47,016 bases of DNA from Actinomycetota bacterium. GTDB taxonomy: Bacteria; Actinomycetota; Thermoleophilia; Gaiellales; Gaiellaceae. The notes below the pieces were generated by a model, which searched no databases, had not been told where the DNA came from, and was given only the letters and a program-made list of their open reading frames with translations. Shown piece after piece: positions 18,132 through 25,653 of this stretch. The stretch covers positions 1 to 47,016 of the forward strand of contig JAIBJN010000008.1 in assembly GCA_020029595.1 (NCBI GenBank), given 5' to 3'. How positions within the stretch are numbered: the stretch's first letter is position 1; every line of letters starts with the position of its first letter. The position numbers and the translations under genes were made by a program.

Positions 18132-20117
18132 TCACCTGACGAGGAGGAGCCGCTCGAGCCGAAGGCCCCGCGGAGGCGTCGTCTCGAGGAGTGCCGGCAC
18201 CTCGAGGACGACGGCGTGCCAACCGCCCCCGCGAAGCTCGCCGGCAAGCGTCGCTTCCGTCGACACCAGCGCCGCATCGACTCTCTCGCCGTCGATCCAG
18301 AGCGACGCGGGCGTCTCCGCGGCCGCGCTGACAGCGAGCCGAAGCGTCCCCGAGCCATAGAGCCAGAGCGGCCCTTGGCGCTCGTCCATCGTGCGCCCGT
18401 CCCAGCCCTCGCAGAAGAGCGGCTCGGTGCGCGTGGGCTCTGGAACCGGGTCCTCGAGCGGAGCGCCGCTCCCCCGGGAGAAGAGGGTCACTTCTCCGCC
18501 GCGGGCGCTCGGCGTGAAGCCGTGATCGAGGAGCCCTTGCCAGCCGAACCACTCTCCGGGCACCTCCCCCTGCGCATACAGACCCTCGTGGAACGTCACG
18601 TACTCGATTCCGAGGGCGCGTAGCGTCTGCTCGTCTCCGGGCAGCCAGGCCCCGCACGAGAGCCGGTTGCGCAGGAAGTAGAAGTCGAACGCCGGCTGCG
18701 GGACGAGGGTCGAGTAGCCGCCGGGCCGTTCCCGTGGCGCCTGGAGCTGGTAGTAGTCGTAGACGCTCCCGTAGTGGATGCCGGGCTCGAAGAGCGGGAG
18801 CTCGAGGACGCGGCCCTGGGGCTCCGTCCGCAGGGCGGCGTACGCTTCGTTGTCGTGATCGGCAACGGAGGCAGCCAGCGGGAAGACGAGCAAGTCCGCA
18901 GTGATGAGCGCGAGCAGCGCGGCGGTCGCCGCGGCCGTGCGCCGCCCTGACGCGGCGACGAGCCGAGCCACTGCCACTGCGGCGAGGGCCGCAACCGCGA
19001 GGTCGGCAATCGGCACGAGCCGCCCGGGCACCCGAGGGAAGCGAATCGGCGGGAAGACCTTCCAGAGCCATTCGTAGAGCGGGAGGTTCGTTCCCAGTGC
19101 GAGTAGCAGCGGAACGAGGGCCGCAGTCCCGAGGAGCACCGCGAGGGCGCGGTTGGGCGAGCGCCAGAGCAGGACCACGCCTCCGACCGCGAGCGCCGGG
19201 ACGAGCCACCCGAGATAGACGAACTGCTCGGGCTCTCCGAGCCGCCAGCGGCTGACGAGGTCGATCCAGTCGGCCGAGAACTCACCGACCTCCTGGAGCG
19301 ATCTCCCCTCGGCCTCGGCCGAGTCGCGGACGATCGTCAGGTGGATCGCGAGCCCGACGCCGACGGCGGCGGCGAGGCCTGCACCGATCCACGCGGCCGC
19401 CACCGGGGCAAAGCGAAGCGCGGCGTAGACGGCAAGGAAGGGGATCGCGCCGAGCGCCAGGTGGAGCTGGCCGGAGACCGGGATCGAGACGACGGCGACG
19501 GCGGCGAGGCCCCCCCAGGCGTGGCGCGAGCGGTCGGGCTCTGCTGCGCGGCTGCGCTCGTAGGCCAGGAGGGCGAGCGGAAGGAGGATCGCGATCCAGC
19601 CAAGGAGATGCGTGCCGCTCTGGGCGAGCCGGTACGGCGCGATGGCGAAGGCGAGGCCGCCGGCTGCGGCCGCGACCGGCGGAAGCTCGAGCGCCCGGAG
19701 CCAGCCGTAGGTGAGGAGACCCGCGGCGACGATCGTCCCGAGGAGCAGCAGATTCCACGCGATCACCGGGCCGAACGCCGCGTCGAGAGGCCAGAACGCG
19801 AGGCCGAAGGGCCAGCCGGCGAGCACGACCTGGGGATCCACGAGCGGCTGGAAGCTGTAGGGGTCGAGCCAGGGTGGCCCGCCGCGCTCGAGCTGGTGGC
19901 CCACGAGCCAGAAGCGGTAGACGGCCTGGAGATGATCCCCGGCGGCCGTCTCCCCGTCGCCGTCGGCCCCGTCGGCCATGAACGCGCTTCCGAAGGAGCG
20001 GATCGCCGGCAGCGTCGCGACGACGGCTGCGGCGGTGTAGAGGGCTAGGACGAGAGCGAGCGGGCGGCTGCGACCAGCTCGTCGAAGTCGGGCACCTCGG
20101 AGTTGCCGTAGCGCCAT
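18132..20117 (-). CDS. Large polytopic membrane protein, GT-C/YfhO-like
   Basis: 661 aa from ATG 20117. About ten membrane helices are spread over residues 20-430 (for example LALVLALYTAAAVVATLPAI, LLLLGTIVAAGLLTYGWLRA), followed by an extracytoplasmic C-terminal domain of about 220 residues with beta-rich segments. The layout (loop with DPYSFQPLVDP after helix 1, many helices, soluble tail) resembles GT-C-fold lipid-linked sugar transferases or YfhO-like proteins, but I see no decisive motif. The ATG overlaps the peroxiredoxin gene by 73 bp in another frame; the next in-frame start would remove the first helix, so the overlap is probably real. It is last in a three-gene operon. Confidence 0.7.
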   Translation of the reverse strand: MALRQLRGARLRRAGRSRPLALVLALYTAAAVVATLPAIRSFGSAFMADGADGDGETAAGDHLQAVYRFWLVGHQLERGGPPWLDPYSFQPLVDPQVVLAGWPFGLAFWPLDAAFGPVIAWNLLLLGTIVAAGLLTYGWLRALELPPVAAAAGGLAFAIAPYRLAQSGTHLLGWIAILLPLALLAYERSRAAEPDRSRHAWGGLAAVAVVSIPVSGQLHLALGAIPFLAVYAALRFAPVAAAWIGAGLAAAVGVGLAIHLTIVRDSAEAEGRSLQEVGEFSADWIDLVSRWRLGEPEQFVYLGWLVPALAVGGVVLLWRSPNRALAVLLGTAALVPLLLALGTNLPLYEWLWKVFPPIRFPRVPGRLVPIADLAVAALAAVAVARLVAASGRRTAAATAALLALITADLLVFPLAASVADHDNEAYAALRTEPQGRVLELPLFEPGIHYGSVYDYYQLQAPRERPGGYSTLVPQPAFDFYFLRNRLSCGAWLPGDEQTLRALGIEYVTFHEGLYAQGEVPGEWFGWQGLLDHGFTPSARGGEVTLFSRGSGAPLEDPVPEPTRTEPLFCEGWDGRTMDERQGPLWLYGSGTLRLAVSAAAETPASLWIDGERVDAALVSTEATLAGELRGGGWHAVVLEVPALLETTPPRGLRLERLLLVR

Positions 20118-20509
20118 GCGCCGCGGATCATGCCCGTTCGGTCGACGAGGAAGGCTGACCGTTCGGCGACGTCGGCGAGGCCGCGGTAGTCGAGCGCGAC
20201 GCCGAAGGTCCGCACCGCGTCGCCGTTCCAGTCCGAGAGCAGCGGCACGTCGAGGTCGAGTGCTTGCGCCCACGCGACATGGGAGTAGGGGCTGTCGCGG
20301 GAGATCGCGTACGCCTTGACCCCCGCCGCCTCGAGCTCCGCGCTCCTGTCACGCAGGAGCGTGAACTCGTCCGTTCATGTGCTCGACCAGTCGAACAGGT
20401 AGAAGAGCAGCAGGGAGCCCGACTCGCCCCCGAGCTCGCGCAGGTGGACGGCCTCCGAGGTCGAGCGCCACACCCGCACGTCGGGGACGGGCTCTCCGAC
20501 CGCGATCAC
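20045..20509 (-). CDS. Selenocysteine-containing peroxiredoxin, AhpE-like
   Basis: 154 aa when the TGA at 20377-20375 is read as selenocysteine (codon 45). GTG start at 20509 overlaps the stop of the upstream ligase gene (GTGA). The frame before the UGA (VGEPVPDVRVW, SLLLFYLFDWSST) and after it (TDEFTLLRDRSAEL, YAISRDSPYSHVAWAQ, VPLLSDWNGDAVRTFGV, SAFLVDRTGMIRGAW) makes one complete redoxin fold. UGA sits exactly at the peroxidatic Cys: the usual TxxC is SxxU here, and the E at +3 and LRD at +7 to +9 match AhpE. It would reduce peroxides using thioredoxin or a low-molecular-weight thiol. No resolving Cys is present, as in 1-Cys types. A strong SECIS-like hairpin follows the UGA. A sequencing error is the alternative; no frameshift is needed. 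Confidence 0.85.
20341..20361 (-). promoter_or_regulatory. Bacterial SECIS element of the peroxiredoxin gene
   Basis: On the coding strand the 8-bp perfect stem CGCTCCTG/CAGGAGCG closes the 5-nt loop CGTGA. The stem begins 13 nt and the loop 21 nt after the UGA. Bacterial SECIS elements are described as having a small apical loop with a G in its first two positions about 16-37 nt after the UGA; this hairpin fits. It lies within the open frame (codons for LLRDRS). Confidence 0.8.
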
Positions 20510-21648
20510 GCCGGCACCGTCAGAGCCGCCTCGGTCGCGTCCGAGATCTCGCGCGTCACCTCGAGGATGTCGCGGTTGGCGTTGAAGATCCGCAGCTGGC
20601 GGTCGGCGCCGTTGCCGCGCGCAAGGATGTCTCGGATGCCCTCGAGCTCACGATCGGAGCCGAGCTCCCGCGCGTGCGGCTCGATCTCGCGGAGCGCCCG
20701 TCGAATCAGCTGTGCGAGGGGCACGCGGTTCCGCCGCCCCGTGGCCAGGTCCATGACGGGTGCCTCGAGTCCGTAACGGGCGCCGAGCCACTTGTTCTCC
20801 GTCACGAGGATGCGGTGGTAGCTCGGCATCTCCCTCCCGGTGTCGTAGAGCTCGGAGTAGTGCTTGACGAGCGCCTGCACGTACGCCGTGATCGCGACGG
20901 TCTCCTCGACACGTGTGATCGCGTCCATGACGCGTACCTCGATCGTCCCGAAGCGCGGATGCGGGCGAATGTCCCACCAGATGTGCGTGTAGTCCGCGAT
21001 GCAGCCGGTCTTCTCGAGCTGGCCGACGACCTCCGCGTAGTCGTCGTAGCCGCTGAAGCGCGGCGGTGGGCCCGAGCGGGGGAGCGCGGCGAAGACCATC
21101 TGGCGGCTCGAGGAGAGGCCCGTCGGCTCCCCGCGCCAGAACGGTGAGCTAGCCGAGAGCGCCAGCAGCTCCGCGAGGTGAAGGAGAAGTGAGCTCATCA
21201 CGTCGATCGCCTTGTCCGGATCGTCAACGGCCACGTGGATGTGGCAGCCGAAGATCAGCTCACGGCGGGCGACGTACTGGAGCTGGTCGACGAGGTTCCG
21301 GTAGCGGTCGCGAGCCGTGATCCGCTGACGCTCGAAGAGGCTGAACGGGTGCGTCCCCGCCGAGCCGACGCGGAGGTTGTGACCCTTCGCCGCCTGCGTC
21401 ACGTGCGTCCGGAGCTTGCGGAGCTCGCGCTCGACGTCCGCGGCCGTCTTGCAGACGGGGGTGGAGATCTCGAGCACCGACTGCATCAGCTCGGGGCCGA
21501 TGCGGTCGTCGAACTCGCCGTCCTGCGCTGCCGTCAGCACGGTGTCGACGTGCTGCACGAGGTCGAAGGATTCCGGGTCGAGGAGCATGTACTCCTCCTC
21601 GACCCCGAGGGTGAAGGGCGGCGTCGAGCCGAAGCGATGGTCGAGCAC
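20506..21648 (-). CDS. Carboxylate-amine ligase/glutamate-cysteine ligase-like (YbdK, GCS2)
   Basis: 380 aa from GTG 21648, which has GAGGGAGG just upstream; an ATG at 21705 would add 19 unlikely residues. GCS2/YbdK signature: FTLGVEEEYMLLDPESFDLV at the N terminus, ELMQSVLEISTPVC, GTHPFSLFERQRIT, FGCHIHVAVDD and the C-terminal NKWLGARYG and RIFNAN. The family makes gamma-glutamyl-cysteine or related gamma-glutamyl amides with ATP in the cytoplasm. It is first in an operon and overlaps the selenocysteine peroxiredoxin by GTGA, which suggests a thiol-dependent peroxide defence. Because YbdK proteins often have weak ligase activity, the true acceptor amine is uncertain. Confidence 0.87.
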   Translation of the reverse strand: MLDHRFGSTPPFTLGVEEEYMLLDPESFDLVQHVDTVLTAAQDGEFDDRIGPELMQSVLEISTPVCKTAADVERELRKLRTHVTQAAKGHNLRVGSAGTHPFSLFERQRITARDRYRNLVDQLQYVARRELIFGCHIHVAVDDPDKAIDVMSSLLLHLAELLALSASSPFWRGEPTGLSSSRQMVFAALPRSGPPPRFSGYDDYAEVVGQLEKTGCIADYTHIWWDIRPHPRFGTIEVRVMDAITRVEETVAITAYVQALVKHYSELYDTGREMPSYHRILVTENKWLGARYGLEAPVMDLATGRRNRVPLAQLIRRALREIEPHARELGSDRELEGIRDILARGNGADRQLRIFNANRDILEVTREISDATEAALTVPA

Positions 21649-21805
21649 GCTTCCTCCCTCAGCGAAACCCTTGCCCGTTATCGACGCGGGATAGATCTGC
21701 TTCATGGAAGCGACGAACTCTACTCCGGGTCCGAAGGAAGAAGAGACCCCCGGTCGCCGTCATGTGTGCGACGGCACGTACGGAGACGGAAGGAAGGGAG
21801 GAAGG

Positions 21806-22288
21806 ATGCGGAACCGGAGAAGGAACTGGCTCCTCAGGCGTCTGGTTCTCGGGTTCGCGGTCGCGGCCGTGGTGGCTCCGACGGCAATGGCCCGTGTCGA
21901 CGAGGGTGGCACGGCTCAGTCCGACGGCGACAACGGCGCCGTGATCCAGAGCGACGGCAAGCTGCTCCTGCCGAACGGCGACAGGGTGTTCGCGCCCGAC
22001 AACGGCGGCCTCATGGTGCGGGGCGACGACAAGGTGTTCCCCAACAACGGCGGCCTCATGGTGCGGGGCGACGACAAGGTGTTCGCGCCCGACGGGGTTG
22101 CGACCCGGGTCAAGGGTGGCCAGCCGATCCAGGTCAGGGGTGGCCAGCCGATCAACGTGACGGGCACTCCGAGTGACTTCAACTGGGGCGACGGCCTCAT
22201 CGGTGCGGCCGCCGCGCTCGGACTCGCGCTCTTGGCGTTCGGTGCGGCACGGGCCACGCGGCACGTGAACCGCCCGGCGACAACCTAG
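21806..22288 (+). CDS. Secreted/membrane-anchored protein with short tandem repeats
   Basis: 160 aa from ATG 21806, with the strong site GGGAGGAAGG before it. A basic N terminus (MRNRRRNWLLRRL) and a hydrophobic segment ending in APTAMA look like a signal peptide (about residues 1-31). The middle holds a 15-residue repeat (NGGLMVRGDDKVF twice, preceded by a partial NGDRVFAP copy) and GGQPI twice (VKGGQPIQV, RGGQPINV). A C-terminal helix (about 132-148, LIGAAAALGLALLAFGAA) and a short basic tail would anchor it. No known domain is recognised. It is likely cell-surface, with its own terminator just after it. Function unknown. Confidence 0.7.
   Translation: MRNRRRNWLLRRLVLGFAVAAVVAPTAMARVDEGGTAQSDGDNGAVIQSDGKLLLPNGDRVFAPDNGGLMVRGDDKVFPNNGGLMVRGDDKVFAPDGVATRVKGGQPIQVRGGQPINVTGTPSDFNWGDGLIGAAAALGLALLAFGAARATRHVNRPATT
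22001..22084 (+). repeat. Two 39-bp identical tandem units, 45-bp period
   Basis: Positions 22001-22039 and 22046-22084 are identical and are separated by 6 bp. They encode the NGGLMVRGDDKVF repeat of the host gene. Identity at the DNA level, including third codon positions, suggests a recent duplication or slippage-prone tract. Confidence 0.85.
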
Positions 22289-22304
22289 ACACGACGTCAC
22301 CGGT

Positions 22305-22332
22305 ACAAGCGGGTCCTCAAGGGCCCGCTTGT
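22305..22332 (+). terminator. Intrinsic terminator-like hairpin
   Basis: A 12-bp stem (ACAAGCGGGTCC with GGGCCCGCTTGT, one T-G wobble) and a TCAA loop lie 16 nt after the repeat-protein stop and 14 nt before the ATG of the DUF192 lipoprotein. There is no pure U-tract (GCTGTGCTGTC follows). Confidence 0.7.
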
Positions 22333-22346
22333 GCTGTGCTGTCAGG

Positions 22347-22895
22347 ATGACCGTCGTGCGCAGCCTCGTGGCCCTGGTGTGGCTCGCCGCGTTGCTCGGC
22401 GTTGCTGCGTGCGGCGGGGACGAGGACGCGGCCGGGCCGACGACCACCGTGGCCGACCCCGGCCCGGCGACTACCGATTCGGGCCCGGCTAACACGGAGC
22501 CCGACACGACCACTACCGAGCCCGGCCCGCAGGTCCGAATCGCCACCGACGGCGGCGAGGTGTCGGTCCCAGTCGAGGTGGCGGACAGCCCGGACGAGCG
22601 CGCGGTCGGCCTCATGAACCGCGAGTCGCTGCCCGAGGACGCCGGGATGATCTTCCTCTTCGAGGACGACAGCGACGGCGGCTTCTGGATGAAGAACACG
22701 CTCGTCCCGCTCTCGATCGCCTTCGCCGATGCCGACGGGACGATCCTCCGCATCCTCGACATGGATCCCTGCGAGGCCGACCCGTGCGAGATCTACGACC
22801 CCGAGGTCTCCTACCGGAGTGCGCTGGAGGTCAACCAGGGGGCGTTCGACCGTTGGGGAGTCGTCGAGGGCGACCGACTCACGCTGGAGCCGTGA
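22347..22895 (+). CDS. DUF192-family lipoprotein
   Basis: 182 aa. The N terminus is a lipoprotein signal with lipobox GVAAC (Cys near residue 23), followed by a Thr/Pro/Gly-rich linker (about 28-60) and a DUF192 domain at about 65-180. DUF192 landmarks: ERAVGLMNRESLPEDAGMIF, FWMKNTLVPLSIAF and the C-terminal ALEVNQGAFDRWGV. DUF192 proteins are small beta-rich secreted or periplasmic proteins with no settled biochemical role. The gene directly follows a terminator hairpin, and its last 17 bp overlap the 3' end of the opposite-strand RidA gene. Confidence 0.87.
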   Translation: MTVVRSLVALVWLAALLGVAACGGDEDAAGPTTTVADPGPATTDSGPANTEPDTTTTEPGPQVRIATDGGEVSVPVEVADSPDERAVGLMNRESLPEDAGMIFLFEDDSDGGFWMKNTLVPLSIAFADADGTILRILDMDPCEADPCEIYDPEVSYRSALEVNQGAFDRWGVVEGDRLTLEP

Positions 22896-23271
22896 CGACC
22901 GCCTCTGCCTCGATCTCGAGGAGCCACCGGGGGTCGAGGAGCGTGGCCACGACGACGGTCGTGTTCACGGGGCGGACCTCCGAGAACGCCTCCCCGTGCG
23001 CCTTGGCGAATCCGTCGAAGGCGGACGCGTTCGTCAGGTAGGCGCGCGTGCGCACGACGTCCTGGAGCGAGGCCCCGGCCTCGCGGAGCGCGGCGCCGAC
23101 AATCTCGAGGCAGCGTCTCGCCTGGCCGTAGGCGTCCGCGGGCGGGTCGGATCCGTCGGCCATGATCGGTGCGGAGCCGGACACGAGCACGCGGTCGCCG
23201 ACGCGGACCGCGCGGGAATAGCCGACGACGGGCTCGTAGGGAGACCCCGACGAGACGATCTGGCGCTCCAT
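22879..23271 (-). CDS. RidA family protein (YjgF/YER057c/UK114)
   Basis: 130 aa from ATG 23271; the frame continues upstream but that part is Arg-rich and overlaps the divergent gene. Family features: SSGSPYEPVVGYSRAVRVGD at the start, VSGSAP, DAYGQARRCLEIVGAALREAGAS, the Arg in VVRTRAYLTN that binds the imine carboxylate, and the final EIEAEAVV. RidA proteins hydrolyse reactive 2-aminoacrylate-type imines released by PLP enzymes, protecting the cell. It lies 23 bp from the divergent serine hydrolase gene, sharing a very short promoter region. Confidence 0.9.
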   Translation of the reverse strand: MERQIVSSGSPYEPVVGYSRAVRVGDRVLVSGSAPIMADGSDPPADAYGQARRCLEIVGAALREAGASLQDVVRTRAYLTNASAFDGFAKAHGEAFSEVRPVNTTVVVATLLDPRWLLEIEAEAVVTAPA

Positions 23272-23294
23272 GGCGGCCACTAGTATCGCCGACC

Positions 23295-24113
23295 GTGAAG
23301 GCGCTCGAGCAGATCGACTCGTGGCCGGCTCCGACGGCGGCGGCCGCCGTCGTCCGGCCGGACGGCGTCGTCGCCCAGCGCGGCCCGGCCGACGTCGTTC
23401 TCCCATGGGCCTCGGTGACGAAGCTCCTCACAGCGTGCGCCGCCCTCGTGGCTGCGGAGGAGGGCGTCCTTGATCTCGACGAGCCGGCTGGGCCGCCCGG
23501 CTCGACCGTCCGCCACCTGCTGGCGCACGCCTCCGGGCTGCCGTTCGAAGGCGACCGCCCGATCGCCCGCGTCGGCGAGCGGCGCATCTACTCGAACGCC
23601 GGGTTCGACCTGCTCGGCCGGCTGCTCGCGGAGCGGGCGGAGATGCCGTTCGCCGAGTACCTGCAGGCCGCGATCCTCGACCCACTCCAGCTCGCGAACA
23701 CCGCGCTGCGCGGGCGTCCATCCGAGGGTCTCGCCGGCCCGCTCGCAGACCTCGCGACGATCGGGAGGGAGCTCCTGGCGCCGACGCTCGTCGCGCCGGA
23801 GACCCTTGCCGAGGCGACGGACGTCGCCTTCCCGGGCCTCGTCGGCGTGCTCCCGGGCCTCGGGAGGCAGGAGCCCAACGACTGGGGCCTCGGATTCGAG
23901 CTCAAGGACGCGAAGCGCCCGCACTGGACCGGCTCGCGCAACTCGCCGCGTTCCTTCGGCCACTTCGGCGGTGCAGGGACGTTTCTCTGGGTCGACCCGG
24001 ACGCCCGCGTCGCCTGCACCTGCCTGACCGACCTCGAGTTCGGCGAATGGGCGCTCGCGGCCTGGCCGCCGTTCTCCGATGCGATCCTCGCGGAGCTCGC
24101 CACCGGGGCCTGA
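23295..24113 (+). CDS. Serine hydrolase, beta-lactamase/penicillin-binding class C fold
   Basis: 272 aa, GTG start. The nucleophile motif SVTK (SxxK) is at about residues 44-47, and YSNAGFDLLG carries the Tyr-x-Asn motif. HLLAHASGLP is the usual loop of the class C-like family, and a C-terminal FGHFGGAGTF segment takes the place of the KTG box (HFG-type). No signal peptide is evident, so it is probably cytoplasmic. Family members include esterases, D-amino-acid peptidases and beta-lactamases; nothing here favours antibiotic resistance. It is a single gene, divergent from RidA. Confidence 0.87.
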   Translation: MKALEQIDSWPAPTAAAAVVRPDGVVAQRGPADVVLPWASVTKLLTACAALVAAEEGVLDLDEPAGPPGSTVRHLLAHASGLPFEGDRPIARVGERRIYSNAGFDLLGRLLAERAEMPFAEYLQAAILDPLQLANTALRGRPSEGLAGPLADLATIGRELLAPTLVAPETLAEATDVAFPGLVGVLPGLGRQEPNDWGLGFELKDAKRPHWTGSRNSPRSFGHFGGAGTFLWVDPDARVACTCLTDLEFGEWALAAWPPFSDAILAELATGA

Positions 24114-24142
24114 CGCCGTCCCAGGCAGCTCGCCAAACCCTC

Positions 24143-24439
24143 CTAGCGGGACGTGCCGACCAGCCGGTCGTAGACCTCCTGCTCGCAGGTGGCCACGGAC
24201 CCGGGCGTGAGCGCACGGACGTGCCCGAAGAACCGGTCGCCCGGCCGCAGCACGCCTCCGGCGCCGGTGAGCATCCCGCCGAGGACGACGGCGAAGCTGT
24301 CGCCGGCGTCGAGCTCCTCGCCCGCGCCGAGCTCGTGTCGCTCCATCTCCCGAGCGAGCCTCGTCAGCGTCTCGCCCGGCAGGACCGAGAGCTCGGCGAC
24401 CCGGGAGAGCTCGTGGACGGTCGCGGCCTGGTGCCTCAA
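24143..24439 (-). CDS. Small cyclic nucleotide-binding-like protein
   Basis: 98 aa from a TTG start at 24439. The sequence VAELSVLPGETLTRLAREME, a central GEELDAGDSFAVVLGGML and GGVLRPGDRFFGHVRAL look like a reduced cNMP-binding (CAP effector) beta-barrel: entry helix, Gly-rich turns and a PGD.FG motif. It lacks a DNA-binding domain and the typical phosphate-binding Arg cassette, so it may not bind cyclic nucleotides. It could be a remnant or a small effector domain. It is divergent from the NUDIX gene (14-bp gap). Confidence 0.6.
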   Translation of the reverse strand: MRHQAATVHELSRVAELSVLPGETLTRLAREMERHELGAGEELDAGDSFAVVLGGMLTGAGGVLRPGDRFFGHVRALTPGSVATCEQEVYDRLVGTSR

Positions 24440-24453
24440 GTACGCTCGATCCT

Positions 24454-24975
24454 ATGGCAACGGCCGCTCAGCTCGGCGACTGGCGGGCATGTCCGCGCTG
24501 CGGGACGGCGCTCGAGCACGCCGAGCGCTCGGTCGTGTGTCCCTCATGCGGGCTCGAGGAGTACGCGAATCCCGCGCCGACGGCAAGCGCGCTCGTCCTC
24601 GACGAGCGGGGCCGGATCCTGCTCGCGCGCCGGGCGGGCGACCCGGGTGCGCGCCTGTGGGACCTCCTCGGCGGCTTCATGGACGAGGGTGAGGCGCCGC
24701 TCGAGACGCTTCGGCGCGAGCTGCGTGAGGAGACGGGGCTCGAGGTCGAGGTCGGCGAGTTCCTCGGCGGAATCCCCGACCGTTACGGCGCGGAGGGGAT
24801 CTGGACGATCAACTTCTACTGGGCCGCGCGCCTCGCCGGCGGAGAACCACACCCGGCCGACGACGTCGCCGAGCTCGCCTGGTTCCCGCAGGGCGCCCTC
24901 CCGCGGCGTGAGGAGTTCGCCTTCGCCAACACAATCGAGCTCCTCGAGCACGTCGGAGCGACCTTCCGGCCGTGA
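24454..24975 (+). CDS. NUDIX hydrolase with N-terminal zinc ribbon
   Basis: 173 aa. A zinc ribbon is at about residues 13-33 (CPRCGTALEH, then CPSCGLEEY; two CxxC pairs). The Nudix domain follows at about 40-165 with the box GGFMDEGEAPLETLRRELREE, fitting GX5EX7REUXEEXGU. Proteins of this layout resemble NADH pyrophosphatase-type or general nucleoside-diphosphate-X hydrolases and need Mg2+. The substrate cannot be named. The stop is followed by 165 bp of non-coding DNA with a perfect palindrome. Confidence 0.9.
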   Translation: MATAAQLGDWRACPRCGTALEHAERSVVCPSCGLEEYANPAPTASALVLDERGRILLARRAGDPGARLWDLLGGFMDEGEAPLETLRRELREETGLEVEVGEFLGGIPDRYGAEGIWTINFYWAARLAGGEPHPADDVAELAWFPQGALPRREEFAFANTIELLEHVGATFRP

Positions 24976-25086
24976 TCGGCCCGTCGCTCGCCCTCGGCGA
25001 CCAGCGTCGTCGCGCCGATCTCGGCGAGGCCGACCAAGAGCCTGCTAGGCCAACCCCGGGAAGGACTAGCCGAACGGCCGGGAACG

Positions 25087-25104
25087 ATAGGCCAAACGGC
25101 CTAT
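25087..25104. promoter_or_regulatory. Operator-like palindrome, copy 1
   Basis: ATAGGCC-AAAC-GGCCTAT, a perfect 7-bp inverted repeat with a 4-bp spacer, in the gap before the 47-aa gene. A GATAAT-like -10 box lies about 20 bp downstream inside GCCGATAATCGGC. A near-identical palindrome occurs at 28754-28771, which supports a shared DNA-binding regulator. Confidence 0.5.
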
Positions 25105-25140
25105 ACAGGCCTGGCGCAGTGCGGCCGATAATCGGCGCAC

Positions 25141-25284
25141 ATGGCCGACTACGGGACGCACTCGATCGAAGATCACCTGCGCGAGGACTGGCTCGACGCG
25201 TGGATTGCGGAGGGCCTCGACGCGGTCGAGGCGTTCCTCCGGAACCATGCGGCGTTCGACACCTTCCTCGAAGACCGCGAGTAG
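25141..25284 (+). CDS. Small acidic protein, 47 aa, unknown function
   Basis: 47 residues: an ATG start and a TAG stop with a clean promoter-like region upstream (GATAAT about 13 bp before the ATG). The product (MADYGTHSIEDHLREDW, then LDAWIAEGLDAVEAFLRNHA and FDTFLEDRE) is acidic and Trp/Phe-bearing, and looks like two amphipathic helices, unlike random frames in this GC-rich DNA, which give Arg/Pro/Ser-rich text. The ATG lies so close to the -10-like box that the mRNA may be nearly leaderless. Function unknown. It is convergent with the thioredoxin gene. Confidence 0.55.
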   Translation: MADYGTHSIEDHLREDWLDAWIAEGLDAVEAFLRNHAAFDTFLEDRE

Positions 25285-25304
25285 GGCCGGGCGGGGCGCG
25301 AGCC

Positions 25305-25625
25305 TCAGGCCTCGGCGAGGCCGAGCGACTGCTCGAGCATCCGCTTCGGCTGGGCGCCGACCGCGGCGGCGGCCGGCTCGCCGCTCCTGAAGAGGACGAT
25401 CGTGGGGATGGAGAGGATCCCGTAGCGCTGCTGGAGCTCGGGCTCCTCGTCGATGTTCACCTTGACGACGCGGAGCTCGTCAACTCGCTCTTCGGCGATC
25501 TGGTCGAGGATGGGCGAGACGGCACGGCACGGGCCGCACCACTCCGCCCAGAAGTCCACGATCACCGGGGTCTCGCTTTGGAGCACCTCGGCGTCGAACT
25601 GGGAGGTCGTGATTGCTTGTGTCAT
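25305..25625 (-). CDS. trxA: Thioredoxin
   Basis: 106 aa, usual thioredoxin size. The active site is WCGPC (at about residues 29-33, in DFWAEWCGPC), the cis-Pro is in SIPTIVLF, and the C-terminal helix is present. It reduces protein disulfides in the cytoplasm using thioredoxin reductase. It is a single gene, divergent from the IleRS-like gene with a 28-bp gap. It is a different protein from the CQPC thioredoxin in the grd operon, so the genome has at least two. Confidence 0.93.
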   Translation of the reverse strand: MTQAITTSQFDAEVLQSETPVIVDFWAEWCGPCRAVSPILDQIAEERVDELRVVKVNIDEEPELQQRYGILSIPTIVLFRSGEPAAAAVGAQPKRMLEQSLGLAEA

Positions 25626-25653
25626 ACGTCCTCAAACGTAGACTGACCGCCAG

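Noticed and set aside
22001-22084. Short CRISPR-like array
   Set aside because: Only two units with a 6-bp gap, in frame within a coding gene; no spacers and no cas genes.
23295-24113. Antibiotic resistance beta-lactamase
   Set aside because: No signal peptide or KTG box; class C-like serine hydrolases are mostly esterases or peptidases.
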